NCBI GenBank assembly: GCA_949297715.1
Contig: CASFTJ010000004.1
Location: 1-64,000, forward strand
Direction of reading: 5' to 3'
From: an uncultured bacterium
GTDB lineage: Bacteria; Cyanobacteriota; Vampirovibrionia; Gastranaerophilales; Gastranaerophilaceae
DNA: 64,000 bases
The notes under the pieces were generated by a model. It searched no databases. It was given only the letters and a program-made list of their open reading frames with translations, and had not been told where the DNA came from. The translations under genes were made by a program, and so were the position numbers. Every line of letters begins with the position of its first letter. The stretch's first letter is position 1. This document shows positions 36,507 to 48,260 of the stretch, one piece after another.

Positions 36507-37220
36507 TCAAACTTTTTGGACTAAATCTTTTGATTGATTTTCGGTATTGTCGGCTTTTTCGTCAGGTTTTTGCTGTTTATTTGTTTGGGTTTCTTTATTT
36601 TCGGGTTTAACTTTTCTTTCTATGCCAAGTTTTCTCATAATGTCATCTGCGTAGAATTTACCGACTTCCTGAGCTGCTGCGTAGGAACCCATTGAACCGC
36701 ATACAAATAATATCCCTTTTAGAATTGAAGCGGCTTTTCCTGTGTGTTTTGAGTGTAAGATTGTTTCTGAAAGCCACTTTAGGACTGATTTTTGCGGAAC
36801 TTTTTTGGCTGCTGTTTTGAAGGCGGATTCTGAAAATATTCCGTCAAAGTGCATTTTCATAAGAGCTTCACCTAAAAACATTCCTGATAGTGCTGCGGTT
36901 TCCGTAATTCCGTCGTGAACTTTGTCATCTGACATTGCAACTTTAATTACGCCTGAGGCACAAATAAGAGGGTTTACGTTGTCCGCCGTAAATTTCAGTG
37001 CTTTCCCTGCGTACCCCGCAAGTTTATTGTCAGCAGCAAAACTTTCAAGTGCTTTCATTGCGCTTCGGGCTGAGGCTGAAAATATGTTGTCATATTTTGA
37101 TATTTCCTGAATAACCCCCGTGCATTGTCCGACGGTTACAACACTTCTGCCGATTTCTCCGTTTTTGGTCTTTTCGGCATTTCTATATGCAAATATTGTT
37201 GATGCTACCGGACTGAACAC
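36507..37220 (-). CDS. Helical hypothetical protein
   Basis: 237 residues starting at GTG 37220 with AAAGG about 9 bases upstream. It is Ala/Lys/Gly-rich and mostly helical, with weak hydrophobic segments (NVNPLICASGVIKVAM, ETAALSGMFLGEALMKM, GKAASILKGILFVCGSMGSYAAAQEVGKF) and a basic, charged C-terminal tail. No family recognised. It lies 20 bases upstream of the SpoIID-like gene on the same strand. Confidence 0.6.
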   Translation of the reverse strand: MFSPVASTIFAYRNAEKTKNGEIGRSVVTVGQCTGVIQEISKYDNIFSASARSAMKALESFAADNKLAGYAGKALKFTADNVNPLICASGVIKVAMSDDKVHDGITETAALSGMFLGEALMKMHFDGIFSESAFKTAAKKVPQKSVLKWLSETILHSKHTGKAASILKGILFVCGSMGSYAAAQEVGKFYADDIMRKLGIERKVKPENKETQTNKQQKPDEKADNTENQSKDLVQKV

Positions 37221-37420
37221 GATATTTAACCTTTACACACTACATTACATATATATAAAGTTTTTGTTGAGGTGAAAATTGCTTTAAGTTAAAATTTTTT
37301 TACATTTGTTACATTAGGATATTACAAATTGGCGGTAGTTTTTATCCTTGTCAATTGACGGTTGATGTGATGTAAATTTGTTTTTGTAGTAAAATAAAAG
37401 AGAGTATAGGAGATAAAAAG

Positions 37421-38257
37421 ATGTTGAGCGGACCATTTTTAGACAGAAGCTGGATGGGGCAGAACCCTGATTATGATAAGTCTGATGTTATAATGTTAGG
37501 TTTACCTTTTGACGGAACTGTTTCTTATCGACCGGGGTCAAGATTTGCACCGGAGCAGATAAGACTTGCAAGCTGGGGATTGGAAGAATATTCGCCGTAT
37601 TTTGACAAGGATTTGGCGGAGGTGAATTTTCATGATGCAGGCGATTTGGAATTTCCGCTCGGCAACACTTACAAATCTCTTGATGTTATCGAAAGAAATG
37701 TTACGGAAATTTATCGTGACGGAAAGATGGTTTTTGGAATCGGCGGGGAGCATCTTGTGACTTTGCCTGAGATTAAGGCGGTTTCTAAATTCCATAAAAA
37801 TCTCGCTATTGTGCATTTTGATGCGCATACAGATTTAAGAGAAGAATACATAGGTGAAGAAATGTCGCATTCTGCCGTAATCCGCCATTGTTCAAAGATT
37901 GTAGGCCCTCAAAATATCCGCCAAATCGGTATAAGATCAGGTATGAAAGAAGAATTTGAGTTTATGAAAACTCATAACACTCTTGCTAAGAAATTTTCAG
38001 ATCTTGATGCCTTGAAAGATAAAAAAATATTCGTAACGGTTGATTTAGATGTGCTGGATCCTTCCGTAATGTCAGGAACAGGAACTCCGGAAGCGGGCGG
38101 GTTTGAGTTTAACCAGCTTATGGATTGGTTTAAGTATCTTAAAGATTTTGATATTGTAGGAGCTGATGTTGTTGAATTGGCGCCTGATTACGACGCATCC
38201 GGTGTTTCAACCGCTGTTGCTACAAAAGTTATACGTGAATTGTTGATGATTTTATAA
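37421..38257 (+). CDS. speB: Agmatinase / ureohydrolase
   Basis: 278 residues of the arginase/agmatinase family, probably agmatine to putrescine plus urea. Motifs: FGIGGEHLVTLPE (metal His), HFDAHTDLRE (metal ligands), DLDVLDPSVMSGTGTPEAGG and DVVELAPDYD. The length and GTGTPEAGG fit agmatinase better than arginase, though formimidoylglutamase cannot be excluded. A GGAG ribosome site lies before ATG. ligA follows 41 bases later. Confidence 0.85.
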   Translation: MLSGPFLDRSWMGQNPDYDKSDVIMLGLPFDGTVSYRPGSRFAPEQIRLASWGLEEYSPYFDKDLAEVNFHDAGDLEFPLGNTYKSLDVIERNVTEIYRDGKMVFGIGGEHLVTLPEIKAVSKFHKNLAIVHFDAHTDLREEYIGEEMSHSAVIRHCSKIVGPQNIRQIGIRSGMKEEFEFMKTHNTLAKKFSDLDALKDKKIFVTVDLDVLDPSVMSGTGTPEAGGFEFNQLMDWFKYLKDFDIVGADVVELAPDYDASGVSTAVATKVIRELLMIL

Positions 38258-38262
38258 ATTAA

Positions 38263-40732
<2,470 letters not shown>

Positions 40733-40736
<4 letters not shown>

Positions 40737-41500
40737 AAAGATTTTTGGTTTTAGCTGCAGCTGCAGCTGTTGTTGCAGGTTTTGCCGTAAGTTCGACAAA
40801 TGCTGCAGTTACTGTTACTGAAAGCCCAGAGCGCGGGTATGTAACAATCAGCGGTTCTGCTAACAAAGAATTGACACCTGATTTGGCAGAGATTTCGATA
40901 TCTGTTGTCACATCAGATAACAAATCAATGCAGAATGCAACTTTGGAAAATAAAGAAATTTCCGGCAAAGTTTATACTGCTTTAAAAGAAATGATTAATA
41001 CAGAAAACGGGGATTATGTAAAAACTTCAAACTTTAGAGCAAACCCGATTTATACTTATACATCAAACGGTAAAAAAAATCTTAATAAGTATGAAGTTTC
41101 AAATACCGTAACTGTTCATACTAAATCAATCGACAAAGTCGGAGATATGATAGATAAAGCAATCTCTTTAGGGGCAACCGATGTAAGTAATTTAAGCTTT
41201 ACGCTTTCAAAATACGAAAAGGAATGTGATGCGCTTTTGGCGACCGCAACCCAAAGAGCACGTACACAGGCTGACAGTATTGTAAAAGCTGCTGGATCAT
41301 CAATTACTGGCGTAAAAACAATTAACGGAAGCTGTACTCCGAATACACCTTCAAGAGTAACCTACAGAAATATGACGCTTAATGCAAAAGCGGCAGATTC
41401 TGCTGCATCGGAAGGAGCTTCCTATAGTGAGTCTGTTCCGGTTCAGGCAGGAGCCGTAAAAATTTACGCTAATGTAAATGCCAGCTTTTTTGTTAAATAG
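40733..41500 (+). CDS. SIMPL (DUF541) domain secreted protein
   Basis: 255 residues. A signal peptide (MKRFLVLAAAAAVVAGFAVSSTNAA) precedes a SIMPL domain (YVTISGSANKELTPDLAEISISVVTSDNKSMQNA.., KYEVSNTVTVHTKSIDKVGDMIDKAISLGATDVSNLSFTLS..) and a C-terminal VPVQAGAVKIYANVNASF strand. It overlaps the previous gene by 4 bases. SIMPL proteins are periplasmic and linked to interaction or stress roles, but the function is poorly defined. Confidence 0.88.
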
Positions 41501-41534
41501 CTAAGAAGAAAATTTGTTTTATAATTTAAATTAC

Positions 41535-41570
41535 GGAGATTCTTCACATTTTTTGGGGGGAATCTCCTTT
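41535..41570 (+). terminator. Probable terminator after the SIMPL gene
   Basis: GGAGATTC (41535-41542) pairs with GAATCTCC (41560-41567) across a 17-base loop, followed by TTT. The long loop makes it moderate. Confidence 0.55.
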
Positions 41571-41655
41571 AACTAAAAATCTTGTAAACTTTTGCAAACT
41601 TTTTAGCAAAAAAAAACTTTTAGGGATTTTATAATATTGGCTAAAAAGGTTAACC

Positions 41656-44124
41656 ATGAACGTATCAAAAATATACAATTTTAATGTAACTAAATCGGGA
41701 GTTGCGCCATTTGGCGAAAATATTTCTACTGAGCCCAGAAATTACGCTGAGGAGAGAAGGCGTTCTCAAAAAAAAGCTTCAGATTTTTTAAAAGGCGCTT
41801 TAACAGTTTCTGCTGTAATTTTAGCTACAACTTACGGAATAAAGCATGGTGTTTTTAGAAGACCTCCCAAGCCTCAGCCGAAACCTGTTAAAAAGCCTGT
41901 AGAACCAGTGGTTACAGAAACTATACAGGAGATTTTTGCAAAAAGAGAGCCGGTTCCGCAAATCCCTATAAGATACACGCAGAGGGAAGTTCCTGTTGAA
42001 AATAACAGAGCCGACAGACTTAGACGCAACTCTATTGATCATTTGATTCCTGTATCGTTGGTTGATACCGCCAAGTATGCAAAATGTAAAGATCAGGATT
42101 CGAAAAATGCGTTTTGGCTGGATTTTCGAAATAAAGTCGGTGATATGTCCTATTATCGTCAATATGAAGCGTTAGGTTGTTTCTGTGATTTTATTAAAAC
42201 TTTAGAGCCTGGTGAAGTTACTGTAACACCTGTGTCAGAAAGATTAAAACTTGACAATTATGAGCGTTTTATGAAAAGAATACTTGATTTCGTGGAAAAA
42301 AATCCAAAATATCACGAAGTATTTTTGGAAGATGAAGTTAAGTATGCAAATAATTATAAGAAATTTATAGAAAATAGTTCAAGACTGGATTCGAGGTTGA
42401 AGAATTTGATTTTTCCGCCAGTAGGTTCAAAAGAATTTGCAGATACACGTTATCGTAATAATTTTTGCAGAAATAGCATGCATTTGATTTCGTCATTACC
42501 TGAAGATAAACAATTAGAGGAATTCAAAATTTATCTTGAATTTATAAAGCAAATTGGGGCAGATAAGCTGCAAGGTATAAGAATCTTTAGTTTGAGGGGA
42601 ATTTCACAACGCAATCTTGACAGTATAAGAAAAGAAGTTACAGCTTTAGCAAAATCTGATTCGAAATTTAAGCCTGCAGTTATAGAGACTCTGTCAGAGG
42701 AATATACAAATTATTCAGTGAAATGTCCTGAATTTCAAGATGAAATTAAAGCCTTTATATTTGATCCAACGAAAAAGGATGACTATTTAAATAAAAGGCG
42801 AAGAAATGACTTCTTTATGAGCAGTAAAAATTACATAATAAGTCAGCCGCAAGAAAAGCAGGTAGAGGAATTTAAAAATTATCTTGAATTTATAAAGCAA
42901 ATTGGAGTTGAGAACCTGCAAGGTGTAAAATTCTTTAGATTTGATGGCTTACCAGAAAATAGTCTTGATGGTATAAGAAAAGAACTTTCAGCGTTTGCAA
43001 AATCAAATCCGGAATTTAAGCCTGCAGTTATAGAAGTTCTGTCAGAGGAATATACAAATTATTCAGTGAAATGTCCTGAATTTAGTGATGAAATTAAAGC
43101 TTTGGTATTTGGTTCTAATAAAGACGGTAAATATATAAATACAGGACATATAGCAGCGTTCTTTACAAACAGTGAAAATTATATTGTAAAACAATCACCG
43201 GAAAGACAAGTAGAAGAATTTAAAAATTATCTTGAATTTATTAAAAATTTAGGTTCAGAGCGAGTTAAAAATTCAATATTGTTTATACCCGGCAAATATG
43301 CTGATGAAAATAATGTTAAGATAGCAGAAGAAGCCATTAATTTTGCAAAGAATAATCCTGAGTTTAAAGATACCATTACAAGAAATCTGATTGCGTATGA
43401 ACCGGATCACTCTTTTTCAATAAGTAAAAAAGATGTAAGCCATAAAGAGATATTCGAAATGGATATCAATAATCCTCGATATATTATGCATGCGGATAAT
43501 ATAATGAAAATCCGTAAAATGCTTATGGATTCAGGGATTGTATTAAGTGAAGATGTAAGATTAAAAAATCGTCAGGATTGGTTGGCTATAGGTATGCCGA
43601 CTTCTAATCATTACATGGATGTATTTCAATATAGTTCAAAGATTGTAGATATGAGGCGTGCAGCTTTTGAATTGGATATGAAACAGGGTATTACAAGGGC
43701 TGAAGCAGACGAAATGATAGATATACTATCAGCGGATACTTCTGTTAAAAAGAGATCTATGTCTGATATTTTAGAAGAATTAAAGAAGGAAAATATTTCA
43801 TCGGATAAAGCTCAAAATTTATTTAATCAGTTGATAGAAAACAAATCCAAAGTAAGGCAGAAAATAGCTGAAGTTAATTGGTCAATGGTTGCAGAGGACA
43901 AAAGACAAACCACCGTAGATTGGCTGGAAAATTGTATAAATGAAATAAATTCAGGTTCAGATAAAATATATCAAGAATTTGAGCAAATGGGGTTGACAAG
44001 AAAAAGAGCAGAAACAATGTTAAGAGCGCTCACTACATCAATAGAGCGTACAAACACAGAAGTTAAATACGGGATGACTTTGGATGAAATGATTGCAAAA
44101 ATAAACAATTCTGTTATTTCGTAA
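41656..44124 (+). CDS. Repeat-built 822-residue hypothetical protein
   Basis: The N-terminus (MNVSKIYNFNVTKSGVAPFGENIS) is followed by a hydrophobic helix (about 44-62, FLKGALTVSAVILATTYGI) and a Pro/Lys-rich segment. The centre holds three about 116-residue repeats carrying EEFKNYLEFIKQIG, KPAVIE.LSEEYTNYSVKCPEF and DEIKA. The C-terminus is helical and charged (DAEEM-like, IEERT..). No family recognised. Exported or membrane-attached helical scaffold is possible. The repeats are described separately. Confidence 0.7.
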   Translation: MNVSKIYNFNVTKSGVAPFGENISTEPRNYAEERRRSQKKASDFLKGALTVSAVILATTYGIKHGVFRRPPKPQPKPVKKPVEPVVTETIQEIFAKREPVPQIPIRYTQREVPVENNRADRLRRNSIDHLIPVSLVDTAKYAKCKDQDSKNAFWLDFRNKVGDMSYYRQYEALGCFCDFIKTLEPGEVTVTPVSERLKLDNYERFMKRILDFVEKNPKYHEVFLEDEVKYANNYKKFIENSSRLDSRLKNLIFPPVGSKEFADTRYRNNFCRNSMHLISSLPEDKQLEEFKIYLEFIKQIGADKLQGIRIFSLRGISQRNLDSIRKEVTALAKSDSKFKPAVIETLSEEYTNYSVKCPEFQDEIKAFIFDPTKKDDYLNKRRRNDFFMSSKNYIISQPQEKQVEEFKNYLEFIKQIGVENLQGVKFFRFDGLPENSLDGIRKELSAFAKSNPEFKPAVIEVLSEEYTNYSVKCPEFSDEIKALVFGSNKDGKYINTGHIAAFFTNSENYIVKQSPERQVEEFKNYLEFIKNLGSERVKNSILFIPGKYADENNVKIAEEAINFAKNNPEFKDTITRNLIAYEPDHSFSISKKDVSHKEIFEMDINNPRYIMHADNIMKIRKMLMDSGIVLSEDVRLKNRQDWLAIGMPTSNHYMDVFQYSSKIVDMRRAAFELDMKQGITRAEADEMIDILSADTSVKKRSMSDILEELKKENISSDKAQNLFNQLIENKSKVRQKIAEVNWSMVAEDKRQTTVDWLENCINEINSGSDKIYQEFEQMGLTRKRAETMLRALTTSIERTNTEVKYGMTLDEMIAKINNSVIS
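42430..43473 (+). repeat. Three tandem in-frame repeats of 348 bases
   Basis: Matching points (EEFK...YLEFIK at 42514, 42862 and 43210) are each exactly 348 bases (116 codons) apart. The segment beginning CCTGCAGTTATAG at 42673 recurs at 43021 with very few changes. The first two units are closest; the third and an earlier unit before 42430 have diverged. Confidence 0.85.
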
Positions 44125-44920
44125 TCTGCATAAAAGATTTTACACTTCTTCCGGTTGAATTTTCTTCAGTTGAAACGACTTCAATTTTGTCCTTGTAATT
44201 AAAAGATGTAGAGCTACCGCCATCGAACGCCATAGCACGAGTAAGTCCGAGGTCTTTACAATACTTTTGAACTTCATACAAATCCATCGGATGCTTGTCT
44301 GTAATTATTAAAATATGGAGTTCGTCGCCTTTAAGACCGATTATTGTTCTTGCTGTTTTATGAAGGACAGAAGCGGATTCTCTGATAACTTTGCCGTCTT
44401 TTTTTACGACAAAGAATTCTTCTTCAAGTCTTAATTGCGGGAGAATTAAAGGGCCGCCTTGGGCGGAGGTTTTTATAAAACAGCTGAAGTCTGCTGAAGT
44501 ATTGTGCGGAACAATTGCGTATTTCAAATCCTTTTCAGAGGAGCATTCTAAAATCCTGAATTCGGTACGGTTAAGGATTTTAGTCAAATTTTGTCTTAAT
44601 TCGGGGTTATTAAGAAGGTTTTCATTAAAATGCGGATCTTCAGATGTTATGCTGTCCGTGACTACGTAAGAAATAGATTTGCCGTTATCGGGATCGAAAA
44701 ATCCGGCATTAATTGTAAGTATTGCATCAGGATTAGCTTTATGGGCTTCGCTGTTTGTTATAAGGCTTTCACTAGAAATAAATTTTATTTTTTTCTTTAT
44801 TTTATCACCCGTGACAGTTATATGGTAAATCCCGTCATTAAAATCTACTTTGACAGGATCTGCTGCAAAGCATAAATTTCCGATAAAAATAACCAAAATA
44901 GCAAGCAATATTTTTTTCAT
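44114..44920 (-). CDS. Phosphodiester glycosidase (NAGPA-domain) family secreted protein
   Basis: ATG 44920 is chosen because it begins a signal peptide (MKKILLAILVIFIGNLCFA) and sits 4 bases after the LptF/G-like stop; an earlier ATG at 44956 would overlap that gene by 32 bases. The 268 residues contain the NAGPA/DUF2233 motifs AILTINAGFFDPDNGKS, SAQGGPLIL, TARTIIGLKGDELHILIITD and AFDGGSSTSF. The family cleaves phosphodiester-linked N-acetylglucosamine in some members. The 3' end overlaps the convergent repeat-protein gene by 11 bases. Confidence 0.85.
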   Translation of the reverse strand: MKKILLAILVIFIGNLCFAADPVKVDFNDGIYHITVTGDKIKKKIKFISSESLITNSEAHKANPDAILTINAGFFDPDNGKSISYVVTDSITSEDPHFNENLLNNPELRQNLTKILNRTEFRILECSSEKDLKYAIVPHNTSADFSCFIKTSAQGGPLILPQLRLEEEFFVVKKDGKVIRESASVLHKTARTIIGLKGDELHILIITDKHPMDLYEVQKYCKDLGLTRAMAFDGGSSTSFNYKDKIEVVSTEENSTGRSVKSFMQITK

Positions 44921-44924
44921 AATT

Positions 44925-46037
44925 TTATAAGTCCTTTGATTTGTAAAATCCGACAATTCCGCCGAAGAATGCCAATGGCGGGAACAGAGCCGTAATTAAA
45001 GGAGGCAAAATTCCTTTTTCAGCCAGAAGATCGAAAAACGGCAGAGTTATATAATATAAAAATATGCAGCCTATCGCAATAGTAAACCCCACTAATCTTT
45101 GTTCTCTAGGTTTGCTGAATCCAAGTAATGTTCCCATAATTGCAAGCAATACACATACAAACGGATGGAAGAACCTTTGCAGATACTTGTTCAGCATAAA
45201 TCTGTATTCTTCGGTTAATCCTTCTTTTTTAAGTAGTTCAATGTAGTTTTTTAAATCGTAATTTGTGATATCTCTGTCACGCTTTGTACTGTAAGACATA
45301 AGTGTGTATGCACTTTTAGCCGATTCTCCGTTTAGAATATCCATCTGATTAATTTTTTTTATGCTCTGGAATATTCCGTCTGAATTAACTTTATATTCTG
45401 TTAAATCCTTCAAATCCCAATGGTCATTGTAGCATTTACCGGTTTTGGCAACATAAATTTCTGATAATTGATGAACGTCGTCATATTCCTTTTTTGAAAA
45501 ATCAAGCACAATTATGTTTGACATATCACCCATTGAAAATCTTGAAACGACAACTGCAAGTTTTGGATGTCCGCCTTCATCTTTTTGAGTATAAATATAT
45601 TGTGTTACAGGTTTGCTTCCTTTAATATCCATAAGTTTTTGGCAAGATAGAGGAATAAGCTTATCATAAGTTACAAAACATAGGGATGTTACTATAAGAC
45701 TGAGAATAAAAACAGGCGCCAGAATCCTGAAAAACGACATTCCGACAGCTCTGAATATGGTAAGTTCACTGTCTTTGCTGAGTTTATCAAAAGTAAAAAG
45801 TGTTCCCAGAAGCAATCCGACAGGAAATGCTTTCCCTAAGATTTTGGGTAATTCATAAAATAATATAAGTATTGCTGTTTTTGCGGAATATACCCCTTCC
45901 AAAGTTTTTTTAATTGTGTTAAGAAGCATTTCCGGCGCAATCCAAACGACAGTAAATAAAAGTATAGCGGCAAATGTTGCCCAGAATACCTGTGAAAATA
46001 TGTATTTATCGTAAATTGTGATTTTAAAAGACTTCAT
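44925..46037 (-). CDS. LptF/LptG-type permease of LPS export
   Basis: 370 residues of the YjgP/YjgQ family: N-terminal helices (KYIFSQVFWATFAAILLFTVVW, LPKILGKAFPVGLLLGTLFTFDKLSKDSELTIFRAVGMS), a periplasmic beta-jellyroll region (VTQYIYTQKDEGG...) and C-terminal helices (FFHPFVCVLLAIMGTLLGFSKPREQR). With LptB it would form the inner-membrane LPS extractor. Only one such permease is in this window. The start codon overlaps the lptB stop (TAATG). Confidence 0.9.
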   Translation of the reverse strand: MKSFKITIYDKYIFSQVFWATFAAILLFTVVWIAPEMLLNTIKKTLEGVYSAKTAILILFYELPKILGKAFPVGLLLGTLFTFDKLSKDSELTIFRAVGMSFFRILAPVFILSLIVTSLCFVTYDKLIPLSCQKLMDIKGSKPVTQYIYTQKDEGGHPKLAVVVSRFSMGDMSNIIVLDFSKKEYDDVHQLSEIYVAKTGKCYNDHWDLKDLTEYKVNSDGIFQSIKKINQMDILNGESAKSAYTLMSYSTKRDRDITNYDLKNYIELLKKEGLTEEYRFMLNKYLQRFFHPFVCVLLAIMGTLLGFSKPREQRLVGFTIAIGCIFLYYITLPFFDLLAEKGILPPLITALFPPLAFFGGIVGFYKSKDL

Positions 46038-46762
46038 TAAAGTGCGAAATCCTTTCCGAGATAAAATTCTTTTGCAACCGGATCAACTGCAACGTCAGCA
46101 CTTTTACCTTGAATTTTAATTTTACCGTCAAAGATAACATAGGCTCTATCTGTAATCGAAAGAGTTGCTTTCGGGTTGTGGTCAGTAATCAATACTCCAA
46201 GCCCTTTGTCCTGCGAAATTTTTCTAATGTTATCCTTAATTTCACCTATTGCAATCGGGTCAATACCAGCAAAAGGTTCATCAAGAAGCATAAAGTCAGG
46301 ACTTGCCGCAAGTGCTCTTGCTATTTCAACCCTTCTGCGTTCACCGCCTGAAAGTGATACGGCAGCATAATTTCGAAGCCTAAGAATTCCAAATTCCGTT
46401 AAAAGTTCTTCCAGTTTTCTTTTCTTTTCATCTTCGGTTAATTTTTCGTTCATTTGTAAGACAAGTTTTATATTATCTTCAACCGAAAGTTTTCTGAAAA
46501 TTGAGGCTTCCTGCGGAAGATATCCGATACCTGCTTTAGCTCTTATGTTCATTGGCCAGGAGGAGATGTCTTGGTTGTCAAGCATAATTTGTCCGCTGTT
46601 TGGTTTTACAAGTCCTACGACCATATAAAATGTTGTGGTTTTTCCGGCTCCGTTAGGCCCTAAAAGGCAGACAACTTCGCCCTTGTTGATGTTAAATGAT
46701 ATATCATTTACAACACTTCTGTCGCCGTAAATTTTTATCAGGTTTTTAGCTCTAATCTCCAT
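46037..46762 (-). CDS. lptB: LPS export ABC transporter ATPase LptB
   Basis: 241 residues from ATG 46762 (a codon 18 bases upstream is possible). ABC motifs: Walker A GPNGAGKT, signature LSGGERRRVEIARALA, Walker B FMLLDEPFAGIDP, and the LptB-like end DPVAKEFYLGKDF. Couples ATP hydrolysis to LPS extraction with the LptF/G homologue next door. An AAGG sequence lies just before the start. Confidence 0.93.
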   Translation of the reverse strand: MEIRAKNLIKIYGDRSVVNDISFNINKGEVVCLLGPNGAGKTTTFYMVVGLVKPNSGQIMLDNQDISSWPMNIRAKAGIGYLPQEASIFRKLSVEDNIKLVLQMNEKLTEDEKKRKLEELLTEFGILRLRNYAAVSLSGGERRRVEIARALAASPDFMLLDEPFAGIDPIAIGEIKDNIRKISQDKGLGVLITDHNPKATLSITDRAYVIFDGKIKIQGKSADVAVDPVAKEFYLGKDFAL

Positions 46763-46922
46763 TTCCTTACCCCGTTTCATTCAATGACAACATTTTACTT
46801 AAAATATTTTCCCTTTGCAATTTAATATTACGGAATGAAACGAATTACAAAACTGTATATTATTAAGATATGTTAAAGATATATAAAATATATGTTACAT
46901 ATAAAAAACATGAGGGTATACC

Positions 46923-46970
46923 ATGAATATAAAACCATTTTCTTTTTCTTTATTTTCTCCTACACACTAA
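46923..46970 (+). CDS. Tiny 15-residue ORF (leader peptide or microprotein)
   Basis: ATG 46923 with a GAGGG sequence 6 bases upstream encodes MNIKPFSFSLFSPTH. It is too short for usual gene calling. A strong terminator follows 18 bases after its stop, so a short independent transcript is likely. It is rich in Ser and Phe, but lacks the runs of one amino acid typical of biosynthetic attenuator leaders. A small regulatory RNA with incidental coding is an alternative. Confidence 0.45.
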   Translation: MNIKPFSFSLFSPTH

Positions 46971-46988
46971 CCTTTTACAATGAGATAA

Positions 46989-47015
46989 AGCCGCGAAAGC
47001 GGCTGTTATTTTTTT
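46989..47015 (+). terminator. Strong terminator after the tiny ORF
   Basis: AGCCGC (46989-46994), GAAA tetraloop, GCGGCT (46999-47004), then GTTATTTTTTT. A textbook intrinsic terminator. Confidence 0.85.
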
Positions 47016-47162
47016 ATGGGGTATGAAATTTATATAGAGAGAACTTTTAGCGGCAGTTGTTTGGGTGGTTTTGTTAAGAAATTGTATAATTCTTATAAAA
47101 AAGGCAATAATTTGCAGGTTTATGTTTTTATATTATTGTGTGTATAGATTTTTAATAAGGTT

Positions 47163-48212
47163 ATGTCAACAGTAAATAATTCTCAAATATCAACAAAAGA
47201 TAATTTAATAACATCATCAGCTACAGGATTACTTGCAGGTGCAGGATTTGCTCTTGCAGGGTATAATTCAAGACCGTATCTTAAGGATGGAGTTATTTCG
47301 GATGCTTTTGTGCGGAATGTCGAAGGTCATTTGGCGAATAAACTTTCTGGCGGCAGTGATAATAAAAAATTGATTGAAAGTTTTAGCAGCTTTATTGATG
47401 AGATAGGCAAAGCGACTTCATATTCAAAAATGGCAGAGGCAAATTACAATTTTTTTAATAGAATTTCTCCGGATAAATCGTTTAATGGAGTTAAAGAGGT
47501 AATAAAGCAGAGTTTGCTAACAATGATGGAGAATCTTGCAATTCCCAACACATATACAACTGATGTTATGCTTGATTATTATAATGATATAAATAAAGCT
47601 GAAAATATACAGGAACTTAAAGCTGCAATTAATGATTATTATATATCTGGCAGTTACAAATTTGAAAACTTTGAAAGCATGCGAAGTTCTCTGAAAGAAG
47701 CACTGGAAAGAAATAAGAATGAATTGCTTGGATTTGATGCTGATGTATCCGTAAAAAAAATTATAGAAGCTCTTTTTGACTGGAAGAGTGGAAAATTTGT
47801 TCAAAGGCCTGATAGCGGGGTTACTAAAGACATATTCAATGTTATAAGCGATACTGCGAAAAGTATGCAATGGAAAACTGCAGCTAAATGGGGAGGTATT
47901 GCGGCAGCAATATTTGGCGGGGCTATGTTTTTATTACAGAAATTCTCAAATCCAAAATCAAAGCCGGTAAAATCTAAGCCTCAATCAAAGGTTAATCAGC
48001 AAGTTAAAGACCGCTCAAAAGCCAATACTCAGTCGCAATCTGCATCGCAACATAAATCCTCAATACAATCTAAATCTCAAACCGATGTCCAAAAACAAGG
48101 TCAGCAGAATAAATTGGCGAATCCGCAAGCGCAAGTTACACCTAAAACAGAAAATACTGAACAAGAACAGAGTACGAATTTATTGCAAATTTATAAAAAA
48201 AATAAAAACTAA
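47163..48212 (+). CDS. Hypothetical membrane-associated protein with Lys/Ser/Gln-rich tail
   Basis: 349 residues. An AAGG lies just upstream of ATG. A weak hydrophobic N-terminal stretch (ATGLLAGAGFALAG, about 19-32) is followed by a helical domain (about 50-220), one transmembrane helix (about 228-246, WGGIAAAIFGGAMFLLQKF) and a disordered tail rich in Ser, Lys and Gln ending in IYKKNKN. No family recognised. Ends at a bidirectional terminator shared with the exbD genes. Confidence 0.65.
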   Translation: MSTVNNSQISTKDNLITSSATGLLAGAGFALAGYNSRPYLKDGVISDAFVRNVEGHLANKLSGGSDNKKLIESFSSFIDEIGKATSYSKMAEANYNFFNRISPDKSFNGVKEVIKQSLLTMMENLAIPNTYTTDVMLDYYNDINKAENIQELKAAINDYYISGSYKFENFESMRSSLKEALERNKNELLGFDADVSVKKIIEALFDWKSGKFVQRPDSGVTKDIFNVISDTAKSMQWKTAAKWGGIAAAIFGGAMFLLQKFSNPKSKPVKSKPQSKVNQQVKDRSKANTQSQSASQHKSSIQSKSQTDVQKQGQQNKLANPQAQVTPKTENTEQEQSTNLLQIYKKNKN

Positions 48213-48242
48213 AAAAGACGGATTAATTAAACCCGTCTTTTT
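48212..48242. terminator. Bidirectional terminator between the 47163 gene and the exbD genes
   Basis: AAAAAGACGG (48212-48221) pairs with CCGTCTTTTT (48233-48242) around an 11-base loop. T-tracts on both strands, convergent genes. Confidence 0.8.
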
Positions 48243-48260
48243 AAATATATGTTTTAACTA

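Larger units (their letters stand above)
46781..47162. other. 382-base gap holding a tiny gene and terminator
   Basis: Between lptB and the 47163 gene. Apart from the 15-codon ORF (46923-46970) and the hairpin at 46989-47004, described separately, I see AT-rich sequence with repeated ATATGTTA/ATATATAAAATAT tracts near 46870-46905 that probably contain the promoter. An overlapping ORF at 47016-47147 is rejected (see rejected items). Confidence 0.5.

Noticed and set aside
47016-47147. A 43-codon ORF after the terminator (MGYEIYIERTF...)
   Set aside because: Its ATG lies at the end of the terminator T-tract, it has no Shine-Dalgarno and no recognisable pattern.
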